Positions 1 to 8,819 of a DNA stretch of 11,617 bases are shown here, in pieces (position 1 is the stretch's first letter; each line of letters begins with the position of its first letter). The position numbers and the translations under genes are program-made. Source of the stretch: Thermomicrobiales bacterium (lineage in GTDB: Bacteria > Chloroflexota > Chloroflexia > Thermomicrobiales > UBA6265); assembly GCA_030446955.1 (NCBI GenBank), contig JAUJMG010000104.1, forward strand, positions 1-11,617, written 5' to 3'. The notes under the pieces are model-generated. The model worked only from the letters and a program-made list of their open reading frames with translations, had not been told where the DNA came from and ran no database searches.

Positions 1-5
1 GGCGG

Positions 6-1265
<1,260 letters not shown>

Positions 1266-1309
1266 GGAAGCAGAATCCGATTCGGATTCCTTTACAACGC
1301 GTTGGATGA

Positions 1310-1343
1310 GACGAGGCCGGGGTTAGATCGCCCCGGCCTCGTC
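1310..1343 (+). terminator. Intrinsic-type terminator after clpX
   Basis: A perfect 13-bp stem (1310-1322 pairs with 1331-1343, GACGAGGCCGGGG and its complement) encloses an 8-base loop. It lies 44 bases after the clpX stop. The downstream tract (GCTTCTGCTTC) is only moderately T-rich. A smaller dyad, GAATCC-N5-GGATTC at 1273-1289, followed by CTTTA, lies between the stop and this hairpin and may help. The hairpin separates clpX from the sugar cluster. Confidence 0.8.
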
Positions 1344-1391
1344 GCTTCTGCTTCGACCGATCGGCATTGAGCCTCTCTGAGCCGCTGTGCG

Positions 1392-1420
1392 TTGACTCTG
1401 CCTGGAGTCGTTGGTACCGT
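1392..1420 (+). promoter_or_regulatory. Candidate sigma70-type promoter for the sugar cluster
   Basis: TTGACT (1392-1397) lies exactly 17 bases from TACCGT (1415-1420). The -35 matches consensus at five of six positions; the -10 keeps only T, A and the final T. A 5-bp dyad, GACTC-N6-GAGTC (1394-1409), overlaps the -35 and spacer and could be an operator. It sits after the clpX terminator and 78 bases before the isomerase start, which is where the cluster promoter is expected. Confidence 0.4.
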
Positions 1421-1445
1421 CCCGCCCTGGCGTCGATGTCTCAAT

Positions 1446-1462
1446 ACCGGGGTCGCCCCGGT
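1446..1462 (+). promoter_or_regulatory. Leader hairpin upstream of the isomerase gene
   Basis: ACCGGGG (1446-1452) and CCCCGGT (1456-1462) form a perfect 7-bp GC-rich stem with a TCG loop, 35 bases before the GTG start. It is followed by TCCCC rather than a T-run. It could be a structured 5' leader or a weak attenuator; the sequence does not decide between them. Confidence 0.4.
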
Positions 1463-1497
1463 TCCCCGCACATGGGTCGTCATCCCTGAGGTATGTG

Positions 1498-2421
1498 GTG
1501 GAGATCGGGCTCTACGCTGAAACTGCGGGGTTGATGCACCTCGATGAAACGCTTGAGCGGGCGGCGGCGTTGGGCATCACCCGAATTGAACTGTCCACCG
1601 GTGGGCAGGCGGCACGGCCCTTCCTCGATGTCGACCACCTCCTTGCGAATGCGGAAGCGCGGTCGGAGCTGCTCGATTCCCTGGACCGGTGGGGGCTGCG
1701 CCTCTCTGCCCTCAACGCGAGCGCCTTCCCGCTCCACCCGGTGCTCGGCTCCGATCACGTCGAGCTGACGCGAAAGACGATGCGGTTGGCCGGGCTGCTC
1801 GGGATCGACCGGATCGTGACCCAGTCCGGGACGCCCGGCGACGCCGAGGGATCGCGGATACCGAACTGGATCGCCTATCCGTGGCCGGAAGAGATGCGGG
1901 AGACGGTCCGCCGCCAGTGGGATCAGGCTATCGCTCTCTGGCGCGACCTCGCAGCGTACGGGCAGGAGCAGGGGGTGACGCGGCTCTGCTTCGAGCTGCA
2001 CCCGGTCAGCCTGGTCTACAACGTGCCGACGCTGCTCCACCTGCGAGACGCGGTTGGGGACGCCATCGGGGTCAACTTCGATCCCAGCCATCTGATGTGG
2101 CAGGGGATGGACATCCCGGCCTGCGTCCGCGCGCTGGGGCCGGCGATCTACCACGTCCACATCAAGGATGTCGCGATTCGCCGGCACAACCTGGCGCTCG
2201 TCGGGGTGTTGGACAGCCGGCCGGACGCCGCCTTCCACGAGCGGCCCTGGACCTTCTGTACCCCCGGGTTCGGCCACGACGCGCGCTGGTGGCGTGAGTT
2301 CATGGTCGCGCTCCGGGACGTCGGCTACGACGACGTGGCGAGCATCGAGCATGCCGACCCCTACCTGCCGGGGATGCCTGGGGTGGAGCGGACCGTGGCG
2401 CTGCTCCGCCAGGTTCTGTGA
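1498..2421 (+). CDS. Sugar phosphate isomerase/epimerase-family TIM-barrel protein
   Basis: A 307-residue xylose-isomerase-like (AP endonuclease 2) TIM-barrel protein. Members bind one divalent metal and isomerise, epimerise, dehydrate or eliminate sugars, inositols and keto-sugars in the cytoplasm. Likely metal ligands and active-site residues are visible in the usual order: E166 in FELHP, D195 and H198 in NFDPSH, H219/H221 in HVHIKD, and E284 in SIEHAD. Length is normal for the family. I chose the GTG at 1498 because GAGG (1488-1491) lies 6 bases upstream and the protein then begins MEIGLYAETAG, the usual first beta strand. A GTG at 1495 is an alternative. The frame is open back to 1411, but that extension has no family-like sequence and would overlap the candidate promoter. 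It heads a cluster with two sugar dehydrogenases and an ABC importer. The exact reaction is unknown. Confidence 0.88.
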   Translation: MEIGLYAETAGLMHLDETLERAAALGITRIELSTGGQAARPFLDVDHLLANAEARSELLDSLDRWGLRLSALNASAFPLHPVLGSDHVELTRKTMRLAGLLGIDRIVTQSGTPGDAEGSRIPNWIAYPWPEEMRETVRRQWDQAIALWRDLAAYGQEQGVTRLCFELHPVSLVYNVPTLLHLRDAVGDAIGVNFDPSHLMWQGMDIPACVRALGPAIYHVHIKDVAIRRHNLALVGVLDSRPDAAFHERPWTFCTPGFGHDARWWREFMVALRDVGYDDVASIEHADPYLPGMPGVERTVALLRQVL

Positions 2422-2522
2422 GGCAAGGAACTCGGCGGCGGGCAGAGGGGATGGTGGGCAGGTCTTGAGGTCGCGGGAGCTGTTCCCCCCAAGACGTAAA
2501 GATCGTCGACATTGGAGGCAAT

Positions 2523-3662
2523 GTGCGCGTCGGGATCATCGGCTGCGGCAACATCACCCTGAGGCGGCACCTGCCGGCCTTTGCGGCGGTCGACGGCGTC
2601 AAGGTCCGGGCGCTCGCCGACCCGACACCGGACCGGCTCCAGATCGCCCAGGCGGCGGCGGATCTGACGGAGGCGGACTGCGCGCTGGACTGGCGGGAGA
2701 TGATCGCCCGCCCGGACATCGATGCGGTGGTGGTCGCGACGCCACAGCGAGTGCGGCCGGCCATCGCGATCGCGGCGGCCGAGGCAGGAAAGCACCTGCT
2801 CTGCGAGAAGCCGCTTGCGCTGACACCAGCCGAGGCGCACGCCATGGTTGACGCGGCGGACCGTCACGGCGTTATCCTCGCCACGGTCCACAACTACACC
2901 TTCATGCCGGTCTACCGAGCCATCAAGGAGGTTCTCGATCGTGGCGAGATCGGCGACGTAGAGGTAGCTACGCTCAACTTCCTTGGCGTCGAGGATCGAC
3001 CCGGCGCCGCAGCCTACGCTCCTCGATGGCGGCACGCCTCCGGGGAGGCCGGCGGCGGAGTCCTGATGGATATGCTCCACGCCGTCTATCTGGCCGGATG
3101 GTTCCTCGGGGCTGATCCCGTCGCCGTCAGCGCCGTCGTTGACCGGCGGCTAGACGGCGAGGGGGATGTCGAGGACTTCGCCCTCGTTCGATACGACTAC
3201 CCGCGGGGCCACGCCCTGATCAACATGGCATGGGGGCATGGCCCGGGGGGCGTGGAGCTGACCGGGACGCAGGGTCGTCTCATGCTGGTCAATGAGGATT
3301 TTGGCACCCATCCCTTCGTACCACCGGAGCGCGTCCACGTCATCGGGCCTGCTGGGCATCGCGCCTTCGCACCTGACCCCGAGGTTGGTCCCAGCTTCGA
3401 GCTGATCGTCGCCGACTTCCGGGATGCGATCGCGCAGGGCCGACAACCGGCGGCCGATGGCGCGGCCGGGGCGGCGGTGCTGGAGGCCGTGGTGGCAGCC
3501 TATGCATCGGCCGCGCTGGAGCGCCAGATTGACCTCCCGCTGGACACGACGAACCCTGTCTATGCACATGGGGCGGCCGGCGTAGCCGCGCTGCCCATGC
3601 CGGACAGAAGTCGGGTGCGGCAACTCGGCCTCTTTGGCACTGGCTCGCTGACGAATGCGTAG
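2523..3662 (+). CDS. Gfo/Idh/MocA-family NAD(P)-dependent oxidoreductase (first copy)
   Basis: A 379-residue protein that probably oxidises or reduces a sugar or polyol hydroxyl. The N-terminal Rossmann fold starts at once with GIIGCGN (4-10). The family motif EKP (95-97, in CEKPLALT) supplies the conserved Lys near the nicotinamide. The C-terminal sheet domain has GGGVLMDMLH, with D183 and H186 as likely catalytic residues. Start is the GTG at 2523, with GGAGG at 2514-2518. The ATG two bases earlier (2521) is out of frame and opens a different, unrelated peptide. The gene lies 101 bases after the isomerase and 220 before the binding protein, so it may share the isomerase transcript. It differs clearly from the second oxidoreductase at 7316 and lacks that protein's Cys cluster, so the two are unlikely to be recent duplicates. 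Substrate unknown. Confidence 0.92.
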   Translation: MRVGIIGCGNITLRRHLPAFAAVDGVKVRALADPTPDRLQIAQAAADLTEADCALDWREMIARPDIDAVVVATPQRVRPAIAIAAAEAGKHLLCEKPLALTPAEAHAMVDAADRHGVILATVHNYTFMPVYRAIKEVLDRGEIGDVEVATLNFLGVEDRPGAAAYAPRWRHASGEAGGGVLMDMLHAVYLAGWFLGADPVAVSAVVDRRLDGEGDVEDFALVRYDYPRGHALINMAWGHGPGGVELTGTQGRLMLVNEDFGTHPFVPPERVHVIGPAGHRAFAPDPEVGPSFELIVADFRDAIAQGRQPAADGAAGAAVLEAVVAAYASAALERQIDLPLDTTNPVYAHGAAGVAALPMPDRSRVRQLGLFGTGSLTNA

Positions 3663-3782
3663 GGGGCGTGCTGACCGAACGCAGCGCGGCTGGGCGTGGA
3701 GCGGATCGCTCGTCCGATCGGATGCTGGCCTCCCGGATTGGGGCTGAACGAGACAGATCCACCATGATTGCCCACACGGTTG

Positions 3783-3839
3783 TATGATGGACTCCCTTCT
3801 TATGGACGACCGGGGACGTATGGTGGAACGCGGTCGTCC
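3783..3839 (+). promoter_or_regulatory. Candidate -10 and leader dyad upstream of the binding-protein gene
   Basis: The 220-base gap 3663-3882 holds TATGAT (3783-3788), a five-of-six match to a -10 box in a locally AT-richer patch, but with no convincing -35 at 15-19 bases. Just downstream lies a perfect 9-bp inverted repeat, GGACGACCG (3804-3812) and CGGTCGTCC (3831-3839), with an 18-base centre. The position, at or just after a possible transcription start, suits either an operator for a sugar regulator or a structured leader. No regulator gene is in the window. Confidence 0.35.
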
Positions 3840-3882
3840 GAAGGATGTCTGGTCTGGTATCAGCGGTTTCAAAGGAGAAGCC

Positions 3883-5229
3883 ATGAGCGACCACGGACGA
3901 ACCCCCGACCAGTTGTCCCGGGTGATGGACAAGCGGATTGACCGGCGCGCCCTGCTGCGCGGTGGAGCGACCGGCGCTGCCACGCTCAGCGCCGCTGGGA
4001 TCCTTGGCGCCCGTGGCGCCCATCGAGTTGGAGCGGCTACCGCGCAACAGAGTGCTGAGTGCTCCGGCGAAGACATCACGATCACGTACGGCTTCTGGAA
4101 TGCCGAACAGCGGCCGGCCGTCGAGGCCCAGATCGAGGCGTTCCGCAAGCAGCACCCCAACATCAAGGTCGAGCCCCAGGTCGTCCCGTTCGCCGACTAC
4201 TTCACCAAGCTGCAGACCGGGATCGCCGGTGGTTCCACGAACGATGTCTTCTGGATGAACGGCCCCAACTTTGGCGTCTACGCCTCTCAGGGGGCTCTGG
4301 CTGACCTTTCCACGATCACCGGCGAGGGCGGCGTCGATCCCGCCGCCTACCCCCAGTCGCTCATCGACCTCTATACCTTTGAGGACAAGCTGTACGGCGT
4401 GCCCCGCGACTTCGATACGATCGGCCTCTACTACAACAAGGATCTCTTCGACGCGGCCGAGGTGGAGTACCCGACCGCCGAGTGGACCTGGGAAGATCTG
4501 CGCAGCGCCGCCGAAAAACTGACCGATACTGAGCGCGGCCAGTTCGGTTACGGCTCCACTCTCAGCGCCCAGCAGAATCTCTACAACTTCGTCTACCAGA
4601 ACGGCGGTCGGATCCTCAACGAGGAGGGCACGCAGGCGCTCCTCGCTGAGCCTGAAGCCTGTGACGCGATCCGGTTCCTGACTGATCTCATGACCAGCAA
4701 GGTGTCGCCGGACGTGGCCACGCAGCAGGGCAACAACCCGTACCAAACCCTCTTCCCCGCCGGACTGATCGCGATGATGCCCGGCGGATCGTGGCACGCG
4801 GGACGGCTCCACGAGGCCAACCCGGCGATTGCGGTGGCGCCGCTGCCGCGGAGCAAGCAGCAGGCTTCGGTCATCCACGGGCTCGCGAACGTCGTCTGGG
4901 CCGGCAGCCCGCACCAGTGCGAGGCGCTGGAATTCGTCAAGTTCCTGGGTAGTCAGGAGGCCGAGGAGATTCTGGCCGAGACGGCTACAGTGATCCCGGC
5001 GATGAATGGCCTCCAGGAAACGTGGAAGGCGGCCGTCCCCGAGATGGACCTCCAGGTCTTCCTCGATGCGGTCGATTACTCGGTTCCCTACCCGACTGCT
5101 CCAACGGGCGCGGAGTGGGAATCGAACCTCAATGACGTCATCGTCGAAGCCTGGAGTGGGGGCATCCCCCAGGACGAGGTCTGTCAACGCGCCGCTGAGG
5201 CCGTCAACGACGCCCTCAAGCCGCAGTAG
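3883..5229 (+). CDS. Extracellular sugar-binding protein of an ABC importer (family 1)
   Basis: A 448-residue solute-binding protein of the MalE/UgpB type. It would capture a carbohydrate outside the membrane and deliver it to the permeases encoded next. The N-terminus looks like a Tat signal: twin arginines R21-R22 in DRRALLRGG, an Ala/Gly-rich h-region (about 29-43) and a possible AxA cut near A54. No lipobox is seen; the nearby Cys60 is in SAEC. The mature part begins ITITYGFWNAEQ and continues with FRKQHPNIKVEPQVVPFADYF-type sequence, typical of the family. Start: ATG at 3883, with AAAGGAGA (3871-3878) at good spacing. The frame is open back to 3784, but that part has no ribosome-binding site or signal-peptide character. 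The ligand cannot be told; Tat export suggests folding before export or a bound cofactor. Confidence 0.93.
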   Translation: MSDHGRTPDQLSRVMDKRIDRRALLRGGATGAATLSAAGILGARGAHRVGAATAQQSAECSGEDITITYGFWNAEQRPAVEAQIEAFRKQHPNIKVEPQVVPFADYFTKLQTGIAGGSTNDVFWMNGPNFGVYASQGALADLSTITGEGGVDPAAYPQSLIDLYTFEDKLYGVPRDFDTIGLYYNKDLFDAAEVEYPTAEWTWEDLRSAAEKLTDTERGQFGYGSTLSAQQNLYNFVYQNGGRILNEEGTQALLAEPEACDAIRFLTDLMTSKVSPDVATQQGNNPYQTLFPAGLIAMMPGGSWHAGRLHEANPAIAVAPLPRSKQQASVIHGLANVVWAGSPHQCEALEFVKFLGSQEAEEILAETATVIPAMNGLQETWKAAVPEMDLQVFLDAVDYSVPYPTAPTGAEWESNLNDVIVEAWSGGIPQDEVCQRAAEAVNDALKPQ

Positions 5230-5324
5230 GCAGAGAGAGACGGCGCGAGGGGCGGGCGGGCGGCTCGAGCGAGATCACGTGCGAGGTGCCGGGTGTATCT
5301 CGGCAACTCGCCGGGGTGAGCGTG

Positions 5325-6260
5325 ATGGCGATCGCACCGGTAGCGAACGAGGCGCGGGCGCGCGGGCGTGCCGGGCCAAGGCGTCAGGCACGAACGCAGG
5401 CGTTGTGGGGCTACCTGCTCATCGGCCCGATGATGCTTGGGTTCGCCGTCTTCTTCCTCTTTGCCTTAATCGTGTCCCTCGGCTTGAGCTTCACGGACTG
5501 GAACGTCCTGGCGTCGCCGAACTGGGTCGGACTCGATAACTATGCTCGCCTGCTCAGTGACACGGCGTTCCAGCAGGCGCTCCGTAACACGGCGGTCCTC
5601 TCCGTGCCCCACGTCGTGCTCCGCATCGCCTTCTCGCTCGCCCTGGCGATCGCGCTCAACTCTCAGATCCGGTTTCGTGCCTTTTACCGCACCATCTTCT
5701 TCATCCCAGTGTTGACCATGCCCGTCGCGACAGGCACCGTCTGGAAGTGGCTCTACGATCCGAGTTACGGGCCGATCAACTACGCGCTTGGCCAACTCGG
5801 CCTCCCACGACCGGCCTGGCTGTCCAATCCCAATACGGCTCTCATGGCCGTCGTGATCGTGCTGCTCTGGAGCGGCGTCGGCTACGACATGATCATCTTT
5901 CTGGCCGGGCTCCAAAACATCCCACGCGACTACTATGAAGCGGCCCAACTTGACGGCGCGGGGCGGTGGCGGCAGTTCCGCGACATTACCCTCCCCCTCC
6001 TGACGCCCACCACCTTCTTTCTGGTGGTGGTCGCCGTCATCCATTCCCTTCAAGTCTTCGACCTGGTCTACATCATGACCGAGGTCGAGCACACCACGAC
6101 CAATCAGTTCCCCACCATCGTCTACTACATCTATGACGAGGCCTTCCGGAATTTCCGGATGGGCTACGCCACGACCGTCGCCTGGGTTCTCCTGATACTG
6201 ATCCTGCTCTTCACGCTGTTGCAGTTCCGGCTGCAGCGGCGCTGGGTGCATTACACATGA
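5325..6260 (+). CDS. Sugar ABC transporter permease, MalF/UgpA type
   Basis: One of two membrane subunits of the sugar importer. About 311 residues with a basic, Arg-rich N-terminal tail and six hydrophobic segments; the first is LLIGPMMLGFAVFFLFALIV. The cytoplasmic coupling (EAA) loop is clear: EAAQLDGAGRWRQFRDITLP, beginning at E205, followed by the penultimate helix. This loop docks onto the ATPase. The ATG at 5325 is preferred because GGGGTGAG lies just upstream (5312-5319). In-frame GTGs at 5286, 5316 and 5322 are possible; the first would add 13 residues but has only a weak ribosome-binding site. The gene lies 95 bases after the binding protein and overlaps the next permease by 4 bases (ATGA), so the two permeases are translationally coupled. 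Confidence 0.93.
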   Translation: MAIAPVANEARARGRAGPRRQARTQALWGYLLIGPMMLGFAVFFLFALIVSLGLSFTDWNVLASPNWVGLDNYARLLSDTAFQQALRNTAVLSVPHVVLRIAFSLALAIALNSQIRFRAFYRTIFFIPVLTMPVATGTVWKWLYDPSYGPINYALGQLGLPRPAWLSNPNTALMAVVIVLLWSGVGYDMIIFLAGLQNIPRDYYEAAQLDGAGRWRQFRDITLPLLTPTTFFLVVVAVIHSLQVFDLVYIMTEVEHTTTNQFPTIVYYIYDEAFRNFRMGYATTVAWVLLILILLFTLLQFRLQRRWVHYT

Positions 6261-7090
6261 GCAAACAAACGCCCGCCCACCTGCTCTCCCGGATTGCCCT
6301 GCACGCGGTCCTGCTAACCGTTGGCGCCATCTTCGTCCTCCCCTTCGCCTGGTCGATAGGGACGTCGCTGAAGCCCCTGCGCGATCTCTTCGTCCTCCAG
6401 CCGAGGCTGATCCCCAGCGAGCCACGTTGGGAGAACTACGCGGATGTCCTCAATGCGGTGCCATTTATCCAGTTCTACCTGAACACGATCCTGGTGACCG
6501 CCGCCCGCGTGATTGGGCAAGTCTTCCTCGCTTCAATGGCCGCCTTCGCCTTCGCCCGCCTGCGCTTCCCGGGCCGTGACCTGCTCTTCTTCCTGCTGCT
6601 CTCGGCGCTCATGATCCCGGAGCAAGTCCTGATCATCCCGCGGTACATTCTCATGCGCGAACTGGGCTGGCTCGATACGTACCAGGGGCTGGTTGTGCCG
6701 CTCCTGTTCAGCGCGTTTGGGACGTTCCTCCTTCGCCAGTTCTTCCTGACCATCCCGAACGATTTCCAGGAGGCGGCGACGCTGGAAGGCGCCAACCCGT
6801 TCCAGATCTACTGGCAGATCTATCTCCCCCTTGCCCGTCCAGCGCTGACAGCATTCGGATTCCTGGTCCTGCTTTGGTCGTGGAATGAGCTTCTCTGGGC
6901 GCTCATCGTCACCAACCGGACAGAGATGCAGGTCCTCTCGGTCGGCATCGCCCTCTTCCAGGGCGAGCAGTTCACCAACACCGCAGTGCTCCTGGCGGCG
7001 GCGAACATGGCTACCATCCCGATCCTCATCGTCTTCCTGTTCTTCCAGCGCCAGCTCATCGAGGGAATCTCGTTGAGTGGGCTCAAGTGA
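6257..7090 (+). CDS. Sugar ABC transporter permease, MalG/UgpE type
   Basis: The second membrane subunit, 277 residues, normal for the family. The first hydrophobic segment (about 11-31) is followed by the periplasmic stretch SLKPLRDLFVLQPRLIPSEP, a hallmark of MalG-type subunits. The EAA loop is EAATLEGANPFQIYWQIYLP, starting at E172, and the protein ends in the usual IEGISLSGLK-type tail. The ATG start lies inside the upstream stop region (ATGA, 4-base overlap), which fixes the start and implies a heterodimer made at equal rates. No ATP-binding subunit follows, unlike complete mal/ugp operons, so the importer probably shares an MsmK/UgpC-like ATPase encoded elsewhere. Confidence 0.95.
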   Translation: MSKQTPAHLLSRIALHAVLLTVGAIFVLPFAWSIGTSLKPLRDLFVLQPRLIPSEPRWENYADVLNAVPFIQFYLNTILVTAARVIGQVFLASMAAFAFARLRFPGRDLLFFLLLSALMIPEQVLIIPRYILMRELGWLDTYQGLVVPLLFSAFGTFLLRQFFLTIPNDFQEAATLEGANPFQIYWQIYLPLARPALTAFGFLVLLWSWNELLWALIVTNRTEMQVLSVGIALFQGEQFTNTAVLLAAANMATIPILIVFLFFQRQLIEGISLSGLK

Positions 7091-7143
7091 GGCAAGGTGC
7101 CAGCAGTCTCCTCAGCGTCGCTAAACGCCAAGGGTGACCCTCG

Positions 7144-7181
7144 CCTGGTGGCAGGCTCGGCTGGACCGAGCCCGAACCAGG
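7144..7181 (+). terminator. Two-part hairpin after the permeases; possible terminator
   Basis: In the 225-base gap 7091-7315 an inner stem GGCTCGG/CCGAGCC (7154-7160 with 7166-7172, 5-base loop) is enclosed by an outer stem CCTGGT/ACCAGG (7144-7149 with 7176-7181). There is no T-run, so it could be a factor-dependent or 3'-end stabilising structure that limits expression past the transporter genes. A short CGCTT-N4-AAGCG hairpin lies at 7238-7251. I see no clear promoter and no coding sequence in this gap. Confidence 0.45.
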
Positions 7182-7315
7182 GCAGAAGCGCGGATGTCGG
7201 GTTCAAGACCAGACGATCCGCCAACCATCAGGTGATACGCTTCCCTAAGCGAGCGAGCTGACGGGCGAGTGGGGACGTTCACCGGCATCGCCTGCGCGGG
7301 AAAGCCGAGGGGTCG

Positions 7316-8509
7316 ATGATTCGATTGGGTGTGATCGGCTACGGCAACCGGATGCGCTGGGTGCTGGACACCATCGACCGGGTGGGTCCGGGCGCATCCG
7401 TGACAGCGCTGGTCGATCCTCAGGCCGAGGCGCTCCGCCCGGCGTATCCCGATCCGCTACGGTCGACTGCGGTCTTTGAGCACGTCGATCAGATGCTGGA
7501 CGAGGCGGACCTGGACGGTGTGCTGATCGGCACCCGGTGTTCCTTGCATACGCCCTTGGCCATCAAGGTGCTGGAGCGAAACCTGCCGCTCTTCCTCGAG
7601 AAACCGGTGGCGACGACCTGGGAGCAACTTGCAGCACTGGCTGCCGCGGCGGAGCGCTCGCGCAGCCCAGTGGTCGTCTCGTTCCCGCTGCGCGTTTCGG
7701 CGATCTGCGAGGCTGCCCGCGCCCTCGTCGACGCTGGCGTGATCGGGACGATCGAGCACGTGCAAGCGGTCAACAACGTTCCGTTCTACGGGTCCATCTA
7801 CTACCATGGGTGGATGCGCGACGAGCATGAGACGGGCGGCCTCTGGCTCCAGAAGGCGACCCATGACTTCGATTACCTCAACTCGTTGGTGCGGCAGCGG
7901 CCGACCCGGATCTGCGCGATGGAGTCCAAAACCGTGTTCCGGGGGGAGATGCCGACGGGGCTCAGGTGCGCCGAGTGTGAGCGCTTGGATGCCTGCCCGG
8001 AGAGCCCCGGCAACCTCTCCTACTTCCAGGAACTGACGCCGCCCGTCGACCCGAACGCCTGGTTGTGCAGCTACGCCGTCGACACGGGCAACCACGACTC
8101 CGCGAGCGCGATTATCCAGTACGCATCGGGCCTCCACGCGGTCTACAGCCAGAACTTCTACACACGCGGAGGAGCCGCGGCGCGGGGCGCGACGCTGATC
8201 GGCTATCGCGGCACGATCAAGTTTGACTGGTATCAGGACGAACTGACCGTGCACCACCATCTTTCAGGAAAGACGGAACGACATCGCTTCGATGTGGGCG
8301 ATGGCTGCGATCACCATGGTGGCGACGAGGAACTGGCGCGGGACTTTCTGGGCGTGATCAGCGGCAGGGGCCAGGGGCGCGCTCCCCTCCAGGCGGCCAT
8401 CCTCAGCGCGCAGATGTGCCTCCTCGCCCGCGAGTCGTGCCACACGCACAGCTTCCAGGATGTCCATCCGCTCACCGAGGTGTCGCCGCACCTCGTTGCC
8501 TCAGCATAA
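7316..8509 (+). CDS. Gfo/Idh/MocA-family oxidoreductase with Cys-cluster insert (second copy)
   Basis: A 397-residue predicted NAD(P)-dependent sugar or polyol dehydrogenase. The Rossmann motif GVIGYGNR (5-12) starts at the N-terminus, EKP is at 95-97 (FLEKPVATTW), and the catalytic region has K180, H183 and D184 in QKATHDFDYL. Residues 218-227 add C-x2-C-x5-C (RCAECERLDACP), in the same place as the Cys-rich insert known in one branch of the family (typically RC..C...CPYSA). It may bind Zn or form disulfides. The first oxidoreductase (2523) lacks it. Start is the ATG at 7316, with GAGGGG at 7307-7312, rather close. It stands 225 bases beyond the permeases after a hairpin, so may be separately tuned, but its place suggests it acts on the imported substrate or on the isomerase product. 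Confidence 0.9.
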   Translation: MIRLGVIGYGNRMRWVLDTIDRVGPGASVTALVDPQAEALRPAYPDPLRSTAVFEHVDQMLDEADLDGVLIGTRCSLHTPLAIKVLERNLPLFLEKPVATTWEQLAALAAAAERSRSPVVVSFPLRVSAICEAARALVDAGVIGTIEHVQAVNNVPFYGSIYYHGWMRDEHETGGLWLQKATHDFDYLNSLVRQRPTRICAMESKTVFRGEMPTGLRCAECERLDACPESPGNLSYFQELTPPVDPNAWLCSYAVDTGNHDSASAIIQYASGLHAVYSQNFYTRGGAAARGATLIGYRGTIKFDWYQDELTVHHHLSGKTERHRFDVGDGCDHHGGDEELARDFLGVISGRGQGRAPLQAAILSAQMCLLARESCHTHSFQDVHPLTEVSPHLVASA

Positions 8510-8573
8510 AGAGCGGCGCATCATTGCAAAAGGGCGGCGCGGCGGCGGAACGTGCGCGGCAAGGAGATGCTCC

Positions 8574-8795
8574 ATGGACGACGATGTCGCCGACCCACGA
8601 GAGACCAGCCGGTACTATGCAGGCCGGGCGGAACAACTGATCGGGCAGATCGTCGGAGGCGGCGGGGACGCTGATCCGGACGTCCTGGCCCGGATCGCCA
8701 CGCTAGAGAGCCGGCTGGCGGATGCTGAGGGCCGGCTGGCGGACGCCGAGCGTCGTCTGGCTGACTTGGAGCGGCGAGGGCCGGCTCAGCCCTGA
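8574..8795 (+). CDS. Small acidic coiled-coil protein, unknown function
   Basis: A 73-residue protein I do not recognise. The strong ribosome-binding site AAGGAG (8561-8566) lies 7 bases before the ATG and supports a real gene. The N-terminal half starts MDDDVADPRETSRYYAGRAEQL and includes a Gly stretch (GGGG 28-31). The C-terminal half (about 37-67) is a predicted coiled coil made of three heptads, RLADAEG, RLADAER and RLADLER, ending RRGPAQP. There is no signal peptide or membrane segment, so it is probably cytoplasmic and oligomeric. It lies 64 bases after the second oxidoreductase and could be cotranscribed with it. A role as an adaptor or scaffold is possible but only guessed. The heptads are also repeated in the DNA. 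Confidence 0.7.
   Translation: MDDDVADPRETSRYYAGRAEQLIGQIVGGGGDADPDVLARIATLESRLADAEGRLADAERRLADLERRGPAQP
8712..8774 (+). repeat. Three tandem 21-bp repeats encoding heptads
   Basis: Three consecutive in-frame 21-base units (8712-8732, 8733-8753, 8754-8774) encode RLADAEG, RLADAER and RLADLER. Differences are mostly at third codon positions, so protein-level heptad spacing is kept while the DNA has drifted. This suggests internal duplication followed by selection on the coiled coil. Confidence 0.8.
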
Positions 8796-8819
8796 TCCCA
8801 TCCTCAGGTCAATCTCCCG

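Noticed and set aside
1411..1497. N-terminal extension of the isomerase
   Set aside because: It overlaps the candidate promoter and leader hairpin and has no family-like sequence; a good ribosome-binding site precedes the GTG at 1498.
3784..3882. N-terminal extension of the binding protein
   Set aside because: It would place the Tat-like signal 53 residues in and spans the inverted repeat; AAAGGAGA precedes the ATG at 3883.
3340..5187. 615-codon open frame on the minus strand opposite the binding protein and first dehydrogenase
   Set aside because: Its sequence is low-complexity Arg/Val/Gly/Asp-rich text, with no domain, and it overlaps two strongly supported plus-strand genes. Long antisense frames are usual in GC-rich DNA.
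2418..7097. Repeated 11-mer GTGAGGCAAGG at the ends of the isomerase (2418-2428) and second permease (7087-7097)
   Set aside because: It overlaps each stop codon and has no further flanking similarity, so chance is a sufficient explanation.
7131..7141. Short palindrome AGGGT-G-ACCCT in the gap after the permeases
   Set aside because: Only 5 bp per arm, with no repeat elsewhere in the window.
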